The notes under the pieces: model-generated | The model's database searches: none | What the model was told of the DNA's origin: nothing | The model's input: the letters and a program-made list of their open reading frames with translations, nothing else | DNA from: Metabacillus dongyingensis | GTDB lineage: Bacteria > Bacillota > Bacilli > Bacillales > Bacillaceae | Assembly: GCF_019933155.2 (NCBI RefSeq) | Contig: NZ_CP082944.1 | Coordinates: 684,001-748,000, forward strand | Length of the DNA: 64,000 nucleotides | Reading direction: 5' to 3' | Shown: positions 13,148-21,032 of the stretch, piece after piece | How positions within the stretch are numbered: the stretch's first letter is position 1 | How the letters are laid out: each line of letters begins with the position of its first letter | Position numbers and translations under genes: made by a program

Positions 13148-13236
13148 GCCGGGGTGGCGGAACTGGCAGACGCACAGGACTTAAAATCCTGCGGTAGGTG
13201 ACTACCGTACCGGTTCGATTCCGGTCCTCGGCACCA
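13148..13236 (+). tRNA. tRNA-Leu (TAA)
   Basis: 89-nt class II tRNA with a long variable arm, anticodon TAA, CCA encoded. Confidence 0.97.
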
Positions 13237-13256
13237 TCTTCATCACAATTTCATTT

Positions 13257-13337
13257 GCCGGTGTGGCGGAATTGGCAGACGCGCACGACTCAAAATCGTG
13301 TTCCTCTGGAGTGCCGGTTCGACCCCGGCCACCGGTA
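13257..13337 (+). tRNA. tRNA-Leu (CAA), CCA not encoded
   Basis: Class II tRNA, anticodon CAA, last of the trnD-like cluster. The acceptor reads GCCGGTG with CACCGGT (a terminal G-T pair) and discriminator A at 13337, but the next bases are TCG, not CCA. All 15 tRNAs before it encode CCA, and as I recall the B. subtilis counterpart does too. An integrase remnant lies 170 bp downstream, which suggests that an integrated element replaced the 3' end. Confidence 0.93.
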
Positions 13338-13390
13338 TCGAAATTTTATTACTTTCAATTACAAGTGAATTAAGTAATATCAACGTTTAA

Positions 13391-13427
13391 AAACGTCTCT
13401 ACAGTTATTGTAGAGGCGTTTTTTTGT
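13391..13427 (+). terminator. Terminator of the rrn-tRNA operon
   Basis: A stem AACGTCTCTACA / TGTAGAGGCGTT (one mismatch) is followed by seven T residues, 55 bp after the last tRNA. Confidence 0.9.
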
Positions 13428-13510
13428 TGTCTTTTTATCTTTTTTTTACATGACATCCTCAAATGAAATCGTGTTCCTTAATCGTGTGCACCGTTGAAGG
13501 AGGAATTATT

Positions 13511-13812
13511 ATGACAAGGCGTAAGAATGTTTTAAATGATGATGAACTGGCTGTTATTCAAAGTAAGTAAAAGCTTATGTAGAGACATTTAAAGATGCTA
13601 TTCAATTGTTCATTAAGGATTGCGAATTTCGAAATTTAAGACCTCATACAATTCAATATTACTTGAATGGAATACAAGCATTTTTAAATCAACTTAAAGA
13701 TCAGGGTATTGATATTACTTTATTGAAACCATCTAACCTAACTGAAGAACATATTAAAAACAATGTGATTCTCTATATGCGTAATTTTAAGGGTAGCAGA
13801 GTAGTTATTTAG
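13511..13812 (+). pseudogene. Tyrosine recombinase (integrase), broken N-terminal remnant
   Basis: After AAGGAGGAATTATT an ATG at 13511 opens MTRRKNVLNDDELAVIQSK and stops. The adjacent frame continues as VKAYVETFKDAIQLFIKDCEF, then LRPHTIQYYLNGIQAFLNQL, which is the SAM-like N-terminal arm of a phage or ICE integrase. This frame stops at 13812. The catalytic domain (Arg, His-X-X-Arg, Tyr) is absent. The gene thus carries one frameshift and a 3' truncation. Its position just after a tRNA-Leu without CCA fits a decayed element that once integrated at that tRNA. Confidence 0.82.
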
Positions 13813-14109
13813 AACAAAAAGAAAGCCACGAGTTTTGGAACAAATATTGGGTTTAAGAAATATTGACAGGTTGCTTTTTTTATTTTGTTCCGCAATCGGA
13901 CACATTTATTGAAGACCAACTAATAAAACAATCCCTACCCTATCTTATTTTTTGCAAAATATATATATTATTTCGTTACTATCGGCAGTTACTGGAACTT
14001 CTTTTCCTAAGCCGGAGTTGATTTCAGAATGGTTAGCACTTATATTTAATATTAAAATTAAATTATTTAATATTTAAGTTCGATTTTATAAATTATTTTA
14101 AGTTGATAT
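13813..14109. other. AT-rich intergenic stretch after integrase remnant
   Basis: About 300 bp of AT-rich DNA. I see no convincing gene or hairpin. It probably belongs to the decayed element. Confidence 0.5.
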
Positions 14110-14137
14110 TTGATATTATTAAAAAACGTAGTATAAT
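14110..14137 (+). promoter_or_regulatory. Promoter of the DUF2089 operon
   Basis: TTGATA (14110-14115), a 16-bp spacer and TATAAT (14132-14137), 27 bp before the start codon at 14165. Confidence 0.7.
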
Positions 14138-14164
14138 ATGGTTAATAAAAGAAAGGAGCAAAAC

Positions 14165-14539
14165 ATGGCATATCCTTTACTCACAAATTGTCCGGTTTGC
14201 AGCGAATCATTAAAAATTACAAAGCTACAATGCGGACATTGTCAGACAACAATAGAAAATGAATTTGAAGCTTCAAAACTGTCTGCTTTAGGTCAGGAAC
14301 AACTGCATTTTATTGAAACTTTCCTTAAATGCCGCGGGAATATAAAAGAAGTGGAGAAGGAATTAGGCATTTCCTATCCAACGGTCAGGGGTAAATTAGA
14401 TGATATCATTTCCATCCTAGGATATAACGCACAAAAGAAACCGGGAGTCGATAAGAAAAAGATTGTTGGCCTTTTAGAAAAGGGAGAAATTACAGCGGAA
14501 GAAGCAATCCGTTTATTAAAAGAGGGGGAAGCAGAATGA
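14165..14539 (+). CDS. DUF2089 family zinc-ribbon/HTH protein
   Basis: A 124-residue protein. Residues 9-28 hold a zinc ribbon (CPVC, then CGHC). Residues 48-85 form a helix-turn-helix (HFIETFLKCRGNIKEVEKEL, then GISYPTVRGKLD) similar to sigma region 4 or LuxR-type HTHs. The C-terminus (LLEKGEITAEEAIRLLKEG) matches the SHOCT-like tail seen again in the next protein. The ATG at 14165 has AAAGGAG upstream; the in-frame codon at 14138 has no ribosome site. It overlaps the next gene by 4 bp (ATGA). The family is thought to be regulatory; no target is known. It is intact although the neighbours are decayed. Confidence 0.85.
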   Translation: MAYPLLTNCPVCSESLKITKLQCGHCQTTIENEFEASKLSALGQEQLHFIETFLKCRGNIKEVEKELGISYPTVRGKLDDIISILGYNAQKKPGVDKKKIVGLLEKGEITAEEAIRLLKEGEAE

Positions 14540-14925
14540 AGGACGAAATTTCAAGGGTATTAACGATGATGGAAGAAGGAAAGATTGATAAAGAAAAAGC
14601 GAGTGAATTAATTAATATCCTCCGAGAAAAAGACCAGCCAGAACTTTTTTCATTAAAGAAAGAAGTACCATATGGCAATAAAATATTAAAGATTCGTGTT
14701 ACCTCTGAAGAAGGTGATAATGTAAATGTGAATTTACCAATTAATCTGGTAAAAGCTGTTTTGAAAGTAGGTACAAATATTGCGGAAAAAATCCCCGAGG
14801 CAGAAAAATATGTAAAAGATATTAATGTTGACCTGCTCATCGAGGCAATCGAAAACGAATTGGACGGACAGATTGTTGATATCACCTCGGCTAACGGTGA
14901 TAAAGTTTTCGTGGTGATTGAGTAG
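14536..14925 (+). CDS. SHOCT-like/DUF domain protein, second gene of DUF2089 operon
   Basis: A 129-residue acidic cytosolic protein without signal or membrane segment. Residues 1-30 (VLTMMEEGKIDKEKASELIN) are a SHOCT-like helical motif, matching the C-terminus of the upstream protein. Residues 47-129 form a small alpha/beta domain (LKIRVTSEEGDNVNVNLPIN, then LLIEAIENELDGQIVDI and GDKVFVVIE) resembling part of YvlB-type proteins. It starts at an ATGA overlap and ends 3 bp before the third gene, so the three are one operon. Function unknown; a co-regulator or ligand of the DUF2089 protein is a guess. Confidence 0.75.
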   Translation: MKDEISRVLTMMEEGKIDKEKASELINILREKDQPELFSLKKEVPYGNKILKIRVTSEEGDNVNVNLPINLVKAVLKVGTNIAEKIPEAEKYVKDINVDLLIEAIENELDGQIVDITSANGDKVFVVIE

Positions 14926-14928
14926 TTT

Positions 14929-15198
14929 ATGTTAAAAGTTAAGGTGAAAGTAAAGGATAAGCGGTTCTCCATTCCCGTTCCTTATGCGGTTTTAAATATG
15001 GTTAGTTTGATTATTACTTCAAAGAGAGTTAACCGCATAATTAATAAGGCAATTGAAAAGGATGGCAGTAAATTCAGTTTTCCGGAAATTGAAAGAAAAG
15101 ATTTAAAACCATTGTTGCAAGGACTTTCTATGCACAAAGGCCTAGTGCTTGTGGAAACCAAATTAAAAGACGGTACCGAAGTAAAAGTGAAGTTGTGA
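14929..15198 (+). CDS. Small protein related to its upstream neighbour
   Basis: An 89-residue basic protein. LKVKVKVKDKRFSIPVPYAV followed by DLKPLLQGL and a final DGTEVKVKL can be aligned by eye with the C-terminal domain of the preceding protein, so the two probably arose by duplication. The ATG at 14929 lies 3 bp after the previous stop, with no clear ribosome site, which suggests coupled translation. A terminator follows at once. Function unknown. Confidence 0.7.
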   Translation: MLKVKVKVKDKRFSIPVPYAVLNMVSLIITSKRVNRIINKAIEKDGSKFSFPEIERKDLKPLLQGLSMHKGLVLVETKLKDGTEVKVKL

Positions 15199-15229
15199 AG
15201 CATTATTCAAATAGGGATAATGCTTTTTT
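15198..15229 (+). terminator. Terminator of the DUF2089 operon
   Basis: A 9-bp stem (AAGCATTAT / ATAATGCTT) and six T residues, overlapping the last base of the stop codon. Confidence 0.85.
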
Positions 15230-15282
15230 AATAGGGGTAGCGTCATGGAGTTGATTTACAACTTTAAGGAAATTACAATATA

Positions 15283-15328
15283 AAAAAGCCCAATTTTAAG
15301 CACTGAAATTTTGAAATTGGGCTTTTTT
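15283..15328. terminator. Bidirectional terminator hairpin
   Basis: GCCCAATTT / AAATTGGGC flanked by AAAAAA and TTTTTT, so it can end transcription in both directions. Confidence 0.75.
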
Positions 15329-15345
15329 ATATTTACTTATAGTGA

Positions 15346-15456
15346 AAAATAGCACTTAAAATAGCCCCTAAAGGGACAGTTCAAGCAGCAAGTTATGAAG
15401 AAGCAGAAATACTAGAAAATGAAATAATCAAGCAACTAGAAGAACTTCAAAAGTAA
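15346..15456 (+). pseudogene. Orphan C-terminal coding fragment
   Basis: An open frame without a start codon ends ALKIAPKGTVQAASYEEAEI then a charged helix closing LEELQK and TAA. Its composition is protein-like, but I do not recognise the family. It follows a terminator directly and so is probably the tail of a deleted gene. Confidence 0.35.
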
Positions 15457-15461
15457 AGTTC

Positions 15462-15914
15462 ATGACGATTTCAACTGGTGCTGGACCGCTGTTGACAGCT
15501 CTTAAACGATACGTTTCATCCCACCGAGCGGTTATTCTCCATTGCTGGTTGCCGCAGTCCAGGTACTCCCAAACTTGCACATCGTCTCCGGCAGAGATTC
15601 CGGAAGCATCCAGTACGAACTTGCTTCACCCACGTGTACTTTATATGCTCCATGGGAAACTCCATCTATCTTCCACCTTTGATCGTTCTAAATCAGGAGA
15701 CATCAGTTTTTCTGATAAGTTTTCCGCCTATCATGAAACAAGAGTTACGCCAAAGAAAAAACGAGTGAAACAGAGTATTTTCGTAGACGAATTTTCCATT
15801 GAGGTATTCGGAAACGACAGCCTTTCCGTATTCCAAAATGTTGTGTTTCCGGACGGAGCAAGTGATGGCCAGAGCTTTTACAGCAAGGGCGTTCCGTTCA
15901 AGATCAGACTATAA
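15462..15914 (+). pseudogene. GH32 (levanase/fructan hydrolase) C-terminal remnant
   Basis: The second half of this frame reads DRSKSGDISFSDKFSAYHE, then IFVDEFSIEVFGNDSLSVFQ and VVFPDGASDGQSFYSKG, the beta-sandwich end of glycoside hydrolase family 32 (SacC/LevB-like). The first 75 residues do not fit the family and look frameshifted. The catalytic five-bladed propeller is absent. No ribosome site precedes it. It is the decayed tail of a fructan- or sucrose-hydrolysing enzyme. Confidence 0.78.
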
Positions 15915-16015
15915 CGTCGTGGTATACATTTACTGCAGGAAATTTACAGTTATGAAATATCATCTTTGTCAATAAAATGAAAGAGTTATTTATTTTACAT
16001 AAGGAGGTTTGTATA

Positions 16016-17002
16016 TTGGGAGAAAAACTTAAGATTCTTGTGATTATGAAACACTTTCAAAAACAGTTTCCGACTTATCAATCTCTTTATGAAACGATAA
16101 CTGAGCTGGAAAAACAGGCTGAGATTAAATACTGGGATAAAGATGGCGATATTCATGATATCCTGAAAACATTGAATTTTTTACCGGATTTTATTCTTCA
16201 ATATGACGTAGCCTGGAATCACGCTTTCTCACCAAAGGTAAACGGACTTGGTGAAGTCGACATACCAAAAGGCTGCATTGTCATAGATATCCATTATTCC
16301 CCTCAAATAAGGAATCAATATTTTAATGATACGAAAATAGATCTTATCTTTTCACTGACTAAATCAGCTTTTTTAAACAGGTTCGAACAGTATAGAAATA
16401 AATTTAAATGGTTTCCCTTTGCCGTCAACCCTATGATCTACAAAGATTGGAAAATGGATAAAAAAATAAACTTCTTATTGATGGGGCAAGTGCATGACCG
16501 TGAAGGAAGAGCAATTGATGTTCCAAAAACTCCCCGCGGAAAATACCCATTCAGAGAAGAAGTGCTGATAAAAATGAGGGATGTTGAAGGCTTTGTTTTC
16601 AATCCTCACCCCGGGCAAGCGACAAGGTCAAAAAATGCCATCATCAACGAGAAATATGCACAAGAAATCAATAAATCTAAAATTTTTTTTACTTGCGGGT
16701 CCATCTATAACTATCCCGTACAAAAATTTTTTGAAGCTCCTGCCTGCAGGTCCTTAATGCTGGCAGAGCCTGCAGATGACATTTCAGAGTTGGGGTTTAA
16801 GGACGGACATAACTTTGTTTCATGCAACAAGGATAATTTTTATGAGAAAGCAATGTATTACTTGAAAAACGAAGAGAAAAGGCAGGAGATAACGGATAAT
16901 GGGTATACGTTTATTCATCAGCATCATACAAACAAAGAAAGAATAAAAAGATTACTGCAGGACATTCAACAATTCATTGAAAGCAAAAAAAATACTTCTT
17001 AG
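16016..17002 (+). CDS. CgeB-like glycosyltransferase family 1 protein
   Basis: A 328-residue cytosolic protein. The N-terminal half (LKILVIMKHFQKQFPTYQSL onward) is Rossmann-like. The C-terminal part holds FFTCGSIYNYPVQKFFEAPA, then the LMLAEPADDISELGFKDGHN segment and a helical end with HHTNKERIKRLL. This is the pattern of spore-maturation CgeB-type GT-B transferases, where Glu of FFEAPA contacts the nucleotide sugar. TTG at 16016 has a perfect AAGGAGG eight bases upstream; the in-frame codon at 15977 has none. It stands alone between remnants and a strong terminator. Substrate unknown. Confidence 0.75.
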   Translation: MGEKLKILVIMKHFQKQFPTYQSLYETITELEKQAEIKYWDKDGDIHDILKTLNFLPDFILQYDVAWNHAFSPKVNGLGEVDIPKGCIVIDIHYSPQIRNQYFNDTKIDLIFSLTKSAFLNRFEQYRNKFKWFPFAVNPMIYKDWKMDKKINFLLMGQVHDREGRAIDVPKTPRGKYPFREEVLIKMRDVEGFVFNPHPGQATRSKNAIINEKYAQEINKSKIFFTCGSIYNYPVQKFFEAPACRSLMLAEPADDISELGFKDGHNFVSCNKDNFYEKAMYYLKNEEKRQEITDNGYTFIHQHHTNKERIKRLLQDIQQFIESKKNTS

Positions 17003-17014
17003 GAAGAGTTTCAG

Positions 17015-17062
17015 ACTGTCGACAAATCCCCCTTTTTTGGGGGAATTGTCGACAGTTTTTTT
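17015..17062 (+). terminator. Long terminator hairpin
   Basis: CTGTCGACAA and TCCCCC pair with GGGGGA and TTGTCGACAG around a T6 loop, with single-base bulges. Eight T residues follow. Confidence 0.92.
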
Positions 17063-17095
17063 TAATTAAAGTAGAACAATTCAGAGGTGATTTGG

Positions 17096-17366
17096 ATGTT
17101 GTCTAAAACTTGAGAAGGTTACACTTGAACAGTTGGTGCCGAAAAATCACTTAGTCCGTTAAATTGAACAGGCTCTCGATTTTTCTTTCAGCAATCCTTT
17201 AGGAGAGAAAGTCTACTCCGCAGATCGAGGCCGTACAAGTAATTGACCCAGTTATTTTGATTAAAATGGCCTTCATCCAATACCTTTTCGGTATTCAATC
17301 AATGAGAAGAACCATAGAAGAGATTGAAAGGAACTTTGCCTACCGGTGATTTTTAGGATTTGCCTT
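17096..17366 (+). pseudogene. IS1182-family transposase remnant
   Basis: Fragments in two frames read LEQLVPKNHLVR, IEQALDFSFSNPLGEKVYSA, DRGRT, DPVILIKMAFIQYLFGIQSM and RRTIEEIERNFAYR, the N-terminal DUF772 region of IS1182-type transposases. There are several in-frame stops (including TGA for the expected Trp after AYR) and a frameshift near 17236. The catalytic part is missing, and I see no inverted repeats. A dead insertion sequence. Confidence 0.88.
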
Positions 17367-17431
17367 ATCCAAATGAATAAAAATATAGTCAAAATATTGC
17401 ACCTTCTTCGTCAATTTAGTCTCCCTATATA

Positions 17432-17469
17432 AGTAAGCGCTACCATTATAATAAAAGAAAGCGATTACA
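17432..17469 (+). promoter_or_regulatory. Two cre-like (CcpA/LacI-family) sites and -10 box before the ABC operon
   Basis: AGAAAGCGATTACA (17456-17469) fits the cre consensus TGWAANCGNTNWCA at all but the first base. AGTAAGCGCTACCA (17432-17445) differs from it at two positions. A TATAAT (17447-17452) lies between them. The sites flank the likely transcription start, which suggests carbon catabolite repression. Confidence 0.6.
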
Positions 17470-17490
17470 ATAAAAGGGGTGGTGATACGG

Positions 17491-18432
17491 TTGGAAACGA
17501 AAATTCAAACGGATCCGGTAAGCACGAAATCTCATATGGAGGCAGTACCTAAAAAGAAATTTAAGTATAAGAGTTTACTAACATACGCTGCCTTTGTTGG
17601 ACCGGCACTTTTATTTTTCTTAGTTATTCAAATTCTTCCGTTCTTAATGGGTCTTTATTATTCATTTACTTCATGGAATGGAGTCAGCTCGGCTGTTGAG
17701 TGGGTAGGAATTGAGAATTATAAGAAGATCTTTACGAACGATCCGGCCTTTTTTAATTCTTTTATGTTTACGACGAAATTTATGTTTGCGGCTGTTATTA
17801 TTAGTAACTTAATAGGTTTTGCGTTTGCGCTGATTTTAAATGCTGCGCTAAAAACCAAGAACATATTGCGGACCGTGTTTTTCATTCCTAACGTGATCGG
17901 CGGGTTATTGCTCGGATTTATCTGGCAGTTTATTTTTGTAAAAGGATTTGCTTCGATCGGGAACATGACGGGCATCGAATTTTTCAAAATGCCGTGGCTT
18001 GGGGATGAAACGACAGCGTTCTGGGGAATTGTCATCGTATTTGCATGGCAGACCAGCGGTTATATGATGGTCATCTATATTGCAGCGCTTCAAGGTGTGG
18101 ATAATTCACTGCTGGAGGCTGCGAAAATGGATGGTGCATCAAGCTTCACACTTTTAACAAAAATCATTATTCCTTTGATATTACCGGCATTTACGATTTG
18201 TCTGTTCTTAACGATTTCGATGGCATTCAAGATCTTTGACCTGAATATTTCCCTGACAGGCGGGGGGCCATTCAATTCAACTCAGTCTGTAGCGATTAAC
18301 ATTTATCAGGAAGCCTTCCAGAACAACCGTTATGGATTAGGTACAGCGAAGTCCATTCTGTTCTTTGTAGTAGTTGCAATCTTTACTACAGTTCAGGTAA
18401 TGATGACGAAGAAGAGGGAGGTTGAGGCTTAA
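17491..18432 (+). CDS. CUT1 sugar ABC transporter permease (MalF type)
   Basis: A 313-residue inner-membrane permease with six predicted helices after a short polar N-terminus. The EAA loop (EAAKMDGASSFTLLTKIIIP) that docks the ATPase is near residue 209. LNISLTGGGPFNSTQS is typical of MalF/UgpA-type subunits. TTG at 17491 has GGTGATA nine bases upstream; GTG at 17479 would overlap the ribosome site. Its TAA overlaps the next ATG (TAATG). The sugar is unknown; the neighbouring YesMN-type regulators often control pectin- or plant-oligosaccharide uptake. Confidence 0.88.
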   Translation: METKIQTDPVSTKSHMEAVPKKKFKYKSLLTYAAFVGPALLFFLVIQILPFLMGLYYSFTSWNGVSSAVEWVGIENYKKIFTNDPAFFNSFMFTTKFMFAAVIISNLIGFAFALILNAALKTKNILRTVFFIPNVIGGLLLGFIWQFIFVKGFASIGNMTGIEFFKMPWLGDETTAFWGIVIVFAWQTSGYMMVIYIAALQGVDNSLLEAAKMDGASSFTLLTKIIIPLILPAFTICLFLTISMAFKIFDLNISLTGGGPFNSTQSVAINIYQEAFQNNRYGLGTAKSILFFVVVAIFTTVQVMMTKKREVEA

Positions 18433-19259
18433 TGGGTAACCGGTATACAAGCAGGACGTTTATATTAGAGATAATAGCCATTGCCGTCGCGCTCATTTTC
18501 CTTGTTCCTTTTTACTTCGTGCTGATCAACTCTGTCAAGCCGTTTGCGGCAATCCTCATTGATGCTGCAGCATGGCCGAAGGAATTCATGTTTTCTAACT
18601 ATGCCAAGGTGTGGGAGATCATCAACTTCCCTCGTGCATTCTGGAACTCCCTTGTGATTACAGTTTTCAGTAACATTGGTTTAGTTATCATTAGTTCGAT
18701 GGCTGCATGGAAAATGGTCCGCACGCCAGGAAAGTTCAGCAAGATTTTATTCATTCTCTTCGTAGCTGCCATGGTCATCCCGTTTCAGACGGTCATGATC
18801 CCGCTTATGAAGCTTGGCGGTACGCTCGGGATAACAAATAGTATTCCAGGCTTAATCATGATGTATTTTGGATTTGGTGTTCCGCTGTCGCTGTTCTTAT
18901 ATCATGGATTCGTAAAAACAGTTCCTGTGGAAATTGAAGAATCAGCGAAAATAGACGGATGCAGCGAGTTCGGAGTATTTTGGAGAATTGTTTTCCCTCT
19001 CCTAAAACCGATTACTGTCACGGTCGTTATTTTGAATACACTATGGATCTGGAATGATTATCTGCTTCCATTGCTGGTTCTTCAGGATGCAGAGCTGCGG
19101 ACGATTCCGCTTGCAGCAAGCTCATTCTTTGCTCAATATACGAAGCAGTGGGATATGGGTCTTGCCGCGTTAGTGCTTGGTATTACACCAGTGGTCATCT
19201 TCTTCTTATTCTTACAGAAGCACATAATCAAGGGAATTGCTTCTGGCTCGATCAAGTAG
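18432..19259 (+). CDS. CUT1 sugar ABC transporter permease (MalG type)
   Basis: A 275-residue permease with six helices and the EAA loop ESAKIDGCSEFGVFWRIVFP near residue 167. The C-terminus IIKGIASGSIK is typical of MalG-type subunits. It starts at the TAATG overlap with the upstream permease, so the pair is translationally coupled. No ATPase is encoded in this operon; a shared MsmX-type ATPase is known in Bacillus and is assumed here. Confidence 0.9.
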   Translation: MGNRYTSRTFILEIIAIAVALIFLVPFYFVLINSVKPFAAILIDAAAWPKEFMFSNYAKVWEIINFPRAFWNSLVITVFSNIGLVIISSMAAWKMVRTPGKFSKILFILFVAAMVIPFQTVMIPLMKLGGTLGITNSIPGLIMMYFGFGVPLSLFLYHGFVKTVPVEIEESAKIDGCSEFGVFWRIVFPLLKPITVTVVILNTLWIWNDYLLPLLVLQDAELRTIPLAASSFFAQYTKQWDMGLAALVLGITPVVIFFLFLQKHIIKGIASGSIK

Positions 19260-19341
19260 ATATAAAGTTTCTGCATTCATTGGATGTAATGGGTGCAGAA
19301 AATTATATAATATAATAGTTATCAAGGAGGTCAATCCATTC

Positions 19342-20625
19342 ATGAAACGCTTTCTGTTATTATGTATGTCTTTAGTATTCGTATTTGGTATTATGGCTGG
19401 CTGTTCTTCTAAGGAAACGGCTAAAGATGGGGAGTCAGGCGGAGATTCTAAGTCTGGTGATGAAGTAGTAACGCTTAATTTCTTCCAGTTCAAGGTTGAA
19501 ATTGCTGATCAGCTTCAAGAGATGATTAAAGAATTCGAAGCTGAGCATCCAAACATTAAAGTAAAGCTTGAAACAGTTGGCGGAGGTGCCGATTACGGTG
19601 CAGCGCTTAAAGCAAAATTCGCTTCAGGTGAAGAGCCGGATATTTTCAACAACGGCGGATTTAAAGAATTAGAGCTTTGGAAAGAAAAGTTAGCTGATCT
19701 ATCAGGTGAGCCATGGGTTGAGCATGTTCTTCCAATCGGAAAAGTGCCAATGACAGATGCAGACGGCAAGCTTTATGGTATGCCTGTAAACCTTGAGGGA
19801 TATGGATTTGTTTACAACAAAGATTTATTTGAAAAAGCGGGTATTACAGAGCCGCCTAAAACGATTGATGAATTAAAAGACGCTGCAAAAAAGCTTGAAG
19901 CTAAAAAGATCACTCCATTCTCTGCCGGTTATGGCGAGTGGTGGGTAATTGGACAGCATTTACTTAACATTCCATTTGCTCAGCAAGAAGATCCAGAAGC
20001 ATTTATCGCAGGATTATATGATGGTTCTGAGAAAATCACAGGCAACAAGCAGTTTAAAGAATTTAAAGAAGTATTAGACACAGAGCTTAAATATGCAAAC
20101 GATAATCCATTAACAACAGATTACAATACTCAAGTTACACTTTTTGCTTCTGGTGAAACAGCAATGCTTCAACAAGGAAACTGGACTGAGAACATGATCA
20201 CTGAAATCAATCCTGAAATCAATATGGGCTTCCTTCCAATTCCAATCAGCAATGATGAAAGTGCAGGAAACCTTCCTGTAGGCGTTCCAAATAACTGGGT
20301 ATTGAATAAAAACTCAGAGCACCTTGAAGAAGCTAAAACATTCTTAAACTGGATGGTTTCTTCTGAAACTGGCAAACGCTTCATCACAGAAGAATTTGCA
20401 TTCATTCCAGCATTTGATAACATTGAGCCAGCAGGTTTAGGCGATCTTGGAACATCAATCCTTGATTACTCTAAGGAAGAAAAAACAATTCCTTGGACTT
20501 GGTTCAAATGGCCGGATGGAGCGAATAAAGAATTCGCAGCAGCTATTCAGGAATACGCTGCAGGCAAAATCGATTATGATACACTGCTTGAGAGATTCCA
20601 GACATCTTGGGATAACTTGAAATAA
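19342..20625 (+). CDS. Sugar-binding lipoprotein (family 1 solute-binding protein)
   Basis: A 427-residue extracellular binding protein. Its signal peptide ends in lipobox IMAGC, giving a lipid anchor, followed by an acidic Ser/Gly-rich linker. The body has family 1 features: IKEFEAEHPNIKVKLETVGG, KAKFASGEEPDIF and YGMPVNLEGYGFVYNKDLFE. The ATG at 19342 follows AAGGAGG; upstream in-frame codons from 19237 lie in the preceding permease gene and lack a site. It is the last gene of the operon, in the less usual order permease-permease-binding protein. Confidence 0.93.
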   Translation: MKRFLLLCMSLVFVFGIMAGCSSKETAKDGESGGDSKSGDEVVTLNFFQFKVEIADQLQEMIKEFEAEHPNIKVKLETVGGGADYGAALKAKFASGEEPDIFNNGGFKELELWKEKLADLSGEPWVEHVLPIGKVPMTDADGKLYGMPVNLEGYGFVYNKDLFEKAGITEPPKTIDELKDAAKKLEAKKITPFSAGYGEWWVIGQHLLNIPFAQQEDPEAFIAGLYDGSEKITGNKQFKEFKEVLDTELKYANDNPLTTDYNTQVTLFASGETAMLQQGNWTENMITEINPEINMGFLPIPISNDESAGNLPVGVPNNWVLNKNSEHLEEAKTFLNWMVSSETGKRFITEEFAFIPAFDNIEPAGLGDLGTSILDYSKEEKTIPWTWFKWPDGANKEFAAAIQEYAAGKIDYDTLLERFQTSWDNLK

Positions 20626-20637
20626 TAATAGCAGCAG

Positions 20638-20665
20638 AAAGCATGCCTTATGGGCATGCTTTTTT
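20638..20665 (+). terminator. Terminator of the first ABC operon
   Basis: AAGCATGCC pairs with GGCATGCTT around a short loop, followed by T5. Confidence 0.88.
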
Positions 20666-20700
20666 GCCGGTTCATAAATTCTCATAATAGAGGCTTTAAG

Positions 20701-20860
20701 CTATAAAAAGGTGATTTCAGATAATAGTAAAAAAATCAGCTTAAAAAACAGAAAACCGATTAAATAAAAGGTTCGAAATCTATAAAAATTGTTAAAATGG
20801 CTAATAAAAATTGAATTCCCTCTAAAAAGATGGTGATTTTGGCTAAAAACCAGGTTCATC
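20701..20860. repeat. Degenerate array of about 20-21 bp units
   Basis: The head CTAWAAAAA recurs at about 20701, 20720, 20740, 20760, 20780, 20801, 20822 and 20843, so the period is 20-21 bp (the last four starts are exactly 21 apart). The tails differ between units. No gene overlaps it. It lies between a terminator and the sensor kinase gene. Confidence 0.6.
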
Positions 20861-21032
20861 AGCTTCTATTGTTTACGCTATTCAATGACTTCAGCTCAGT
20901 CTCCCTGACCCTCTGTAAATACAGGCGCCTCCGCTCTTCGAGGTATTTGCAGGAAGATTCGAAAAAGTCCTTTTAAGAGTAAGAACCTCACTATATACTA
21001 AAGGTTAAGTAAGACCTGGGAGGTCCGTCCCC

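Noticed and set aside
20887..20950. Second copy of the dispersed Bacillus intergenic element (CAGCTCAG, then GGCGCCTCCGCTCTTC)
   Set aside because: Only the ends resemble the element at 38.1 kb, and the middle cannot be matched by eye. A similar doubtful piece lies near 28.58 kb.
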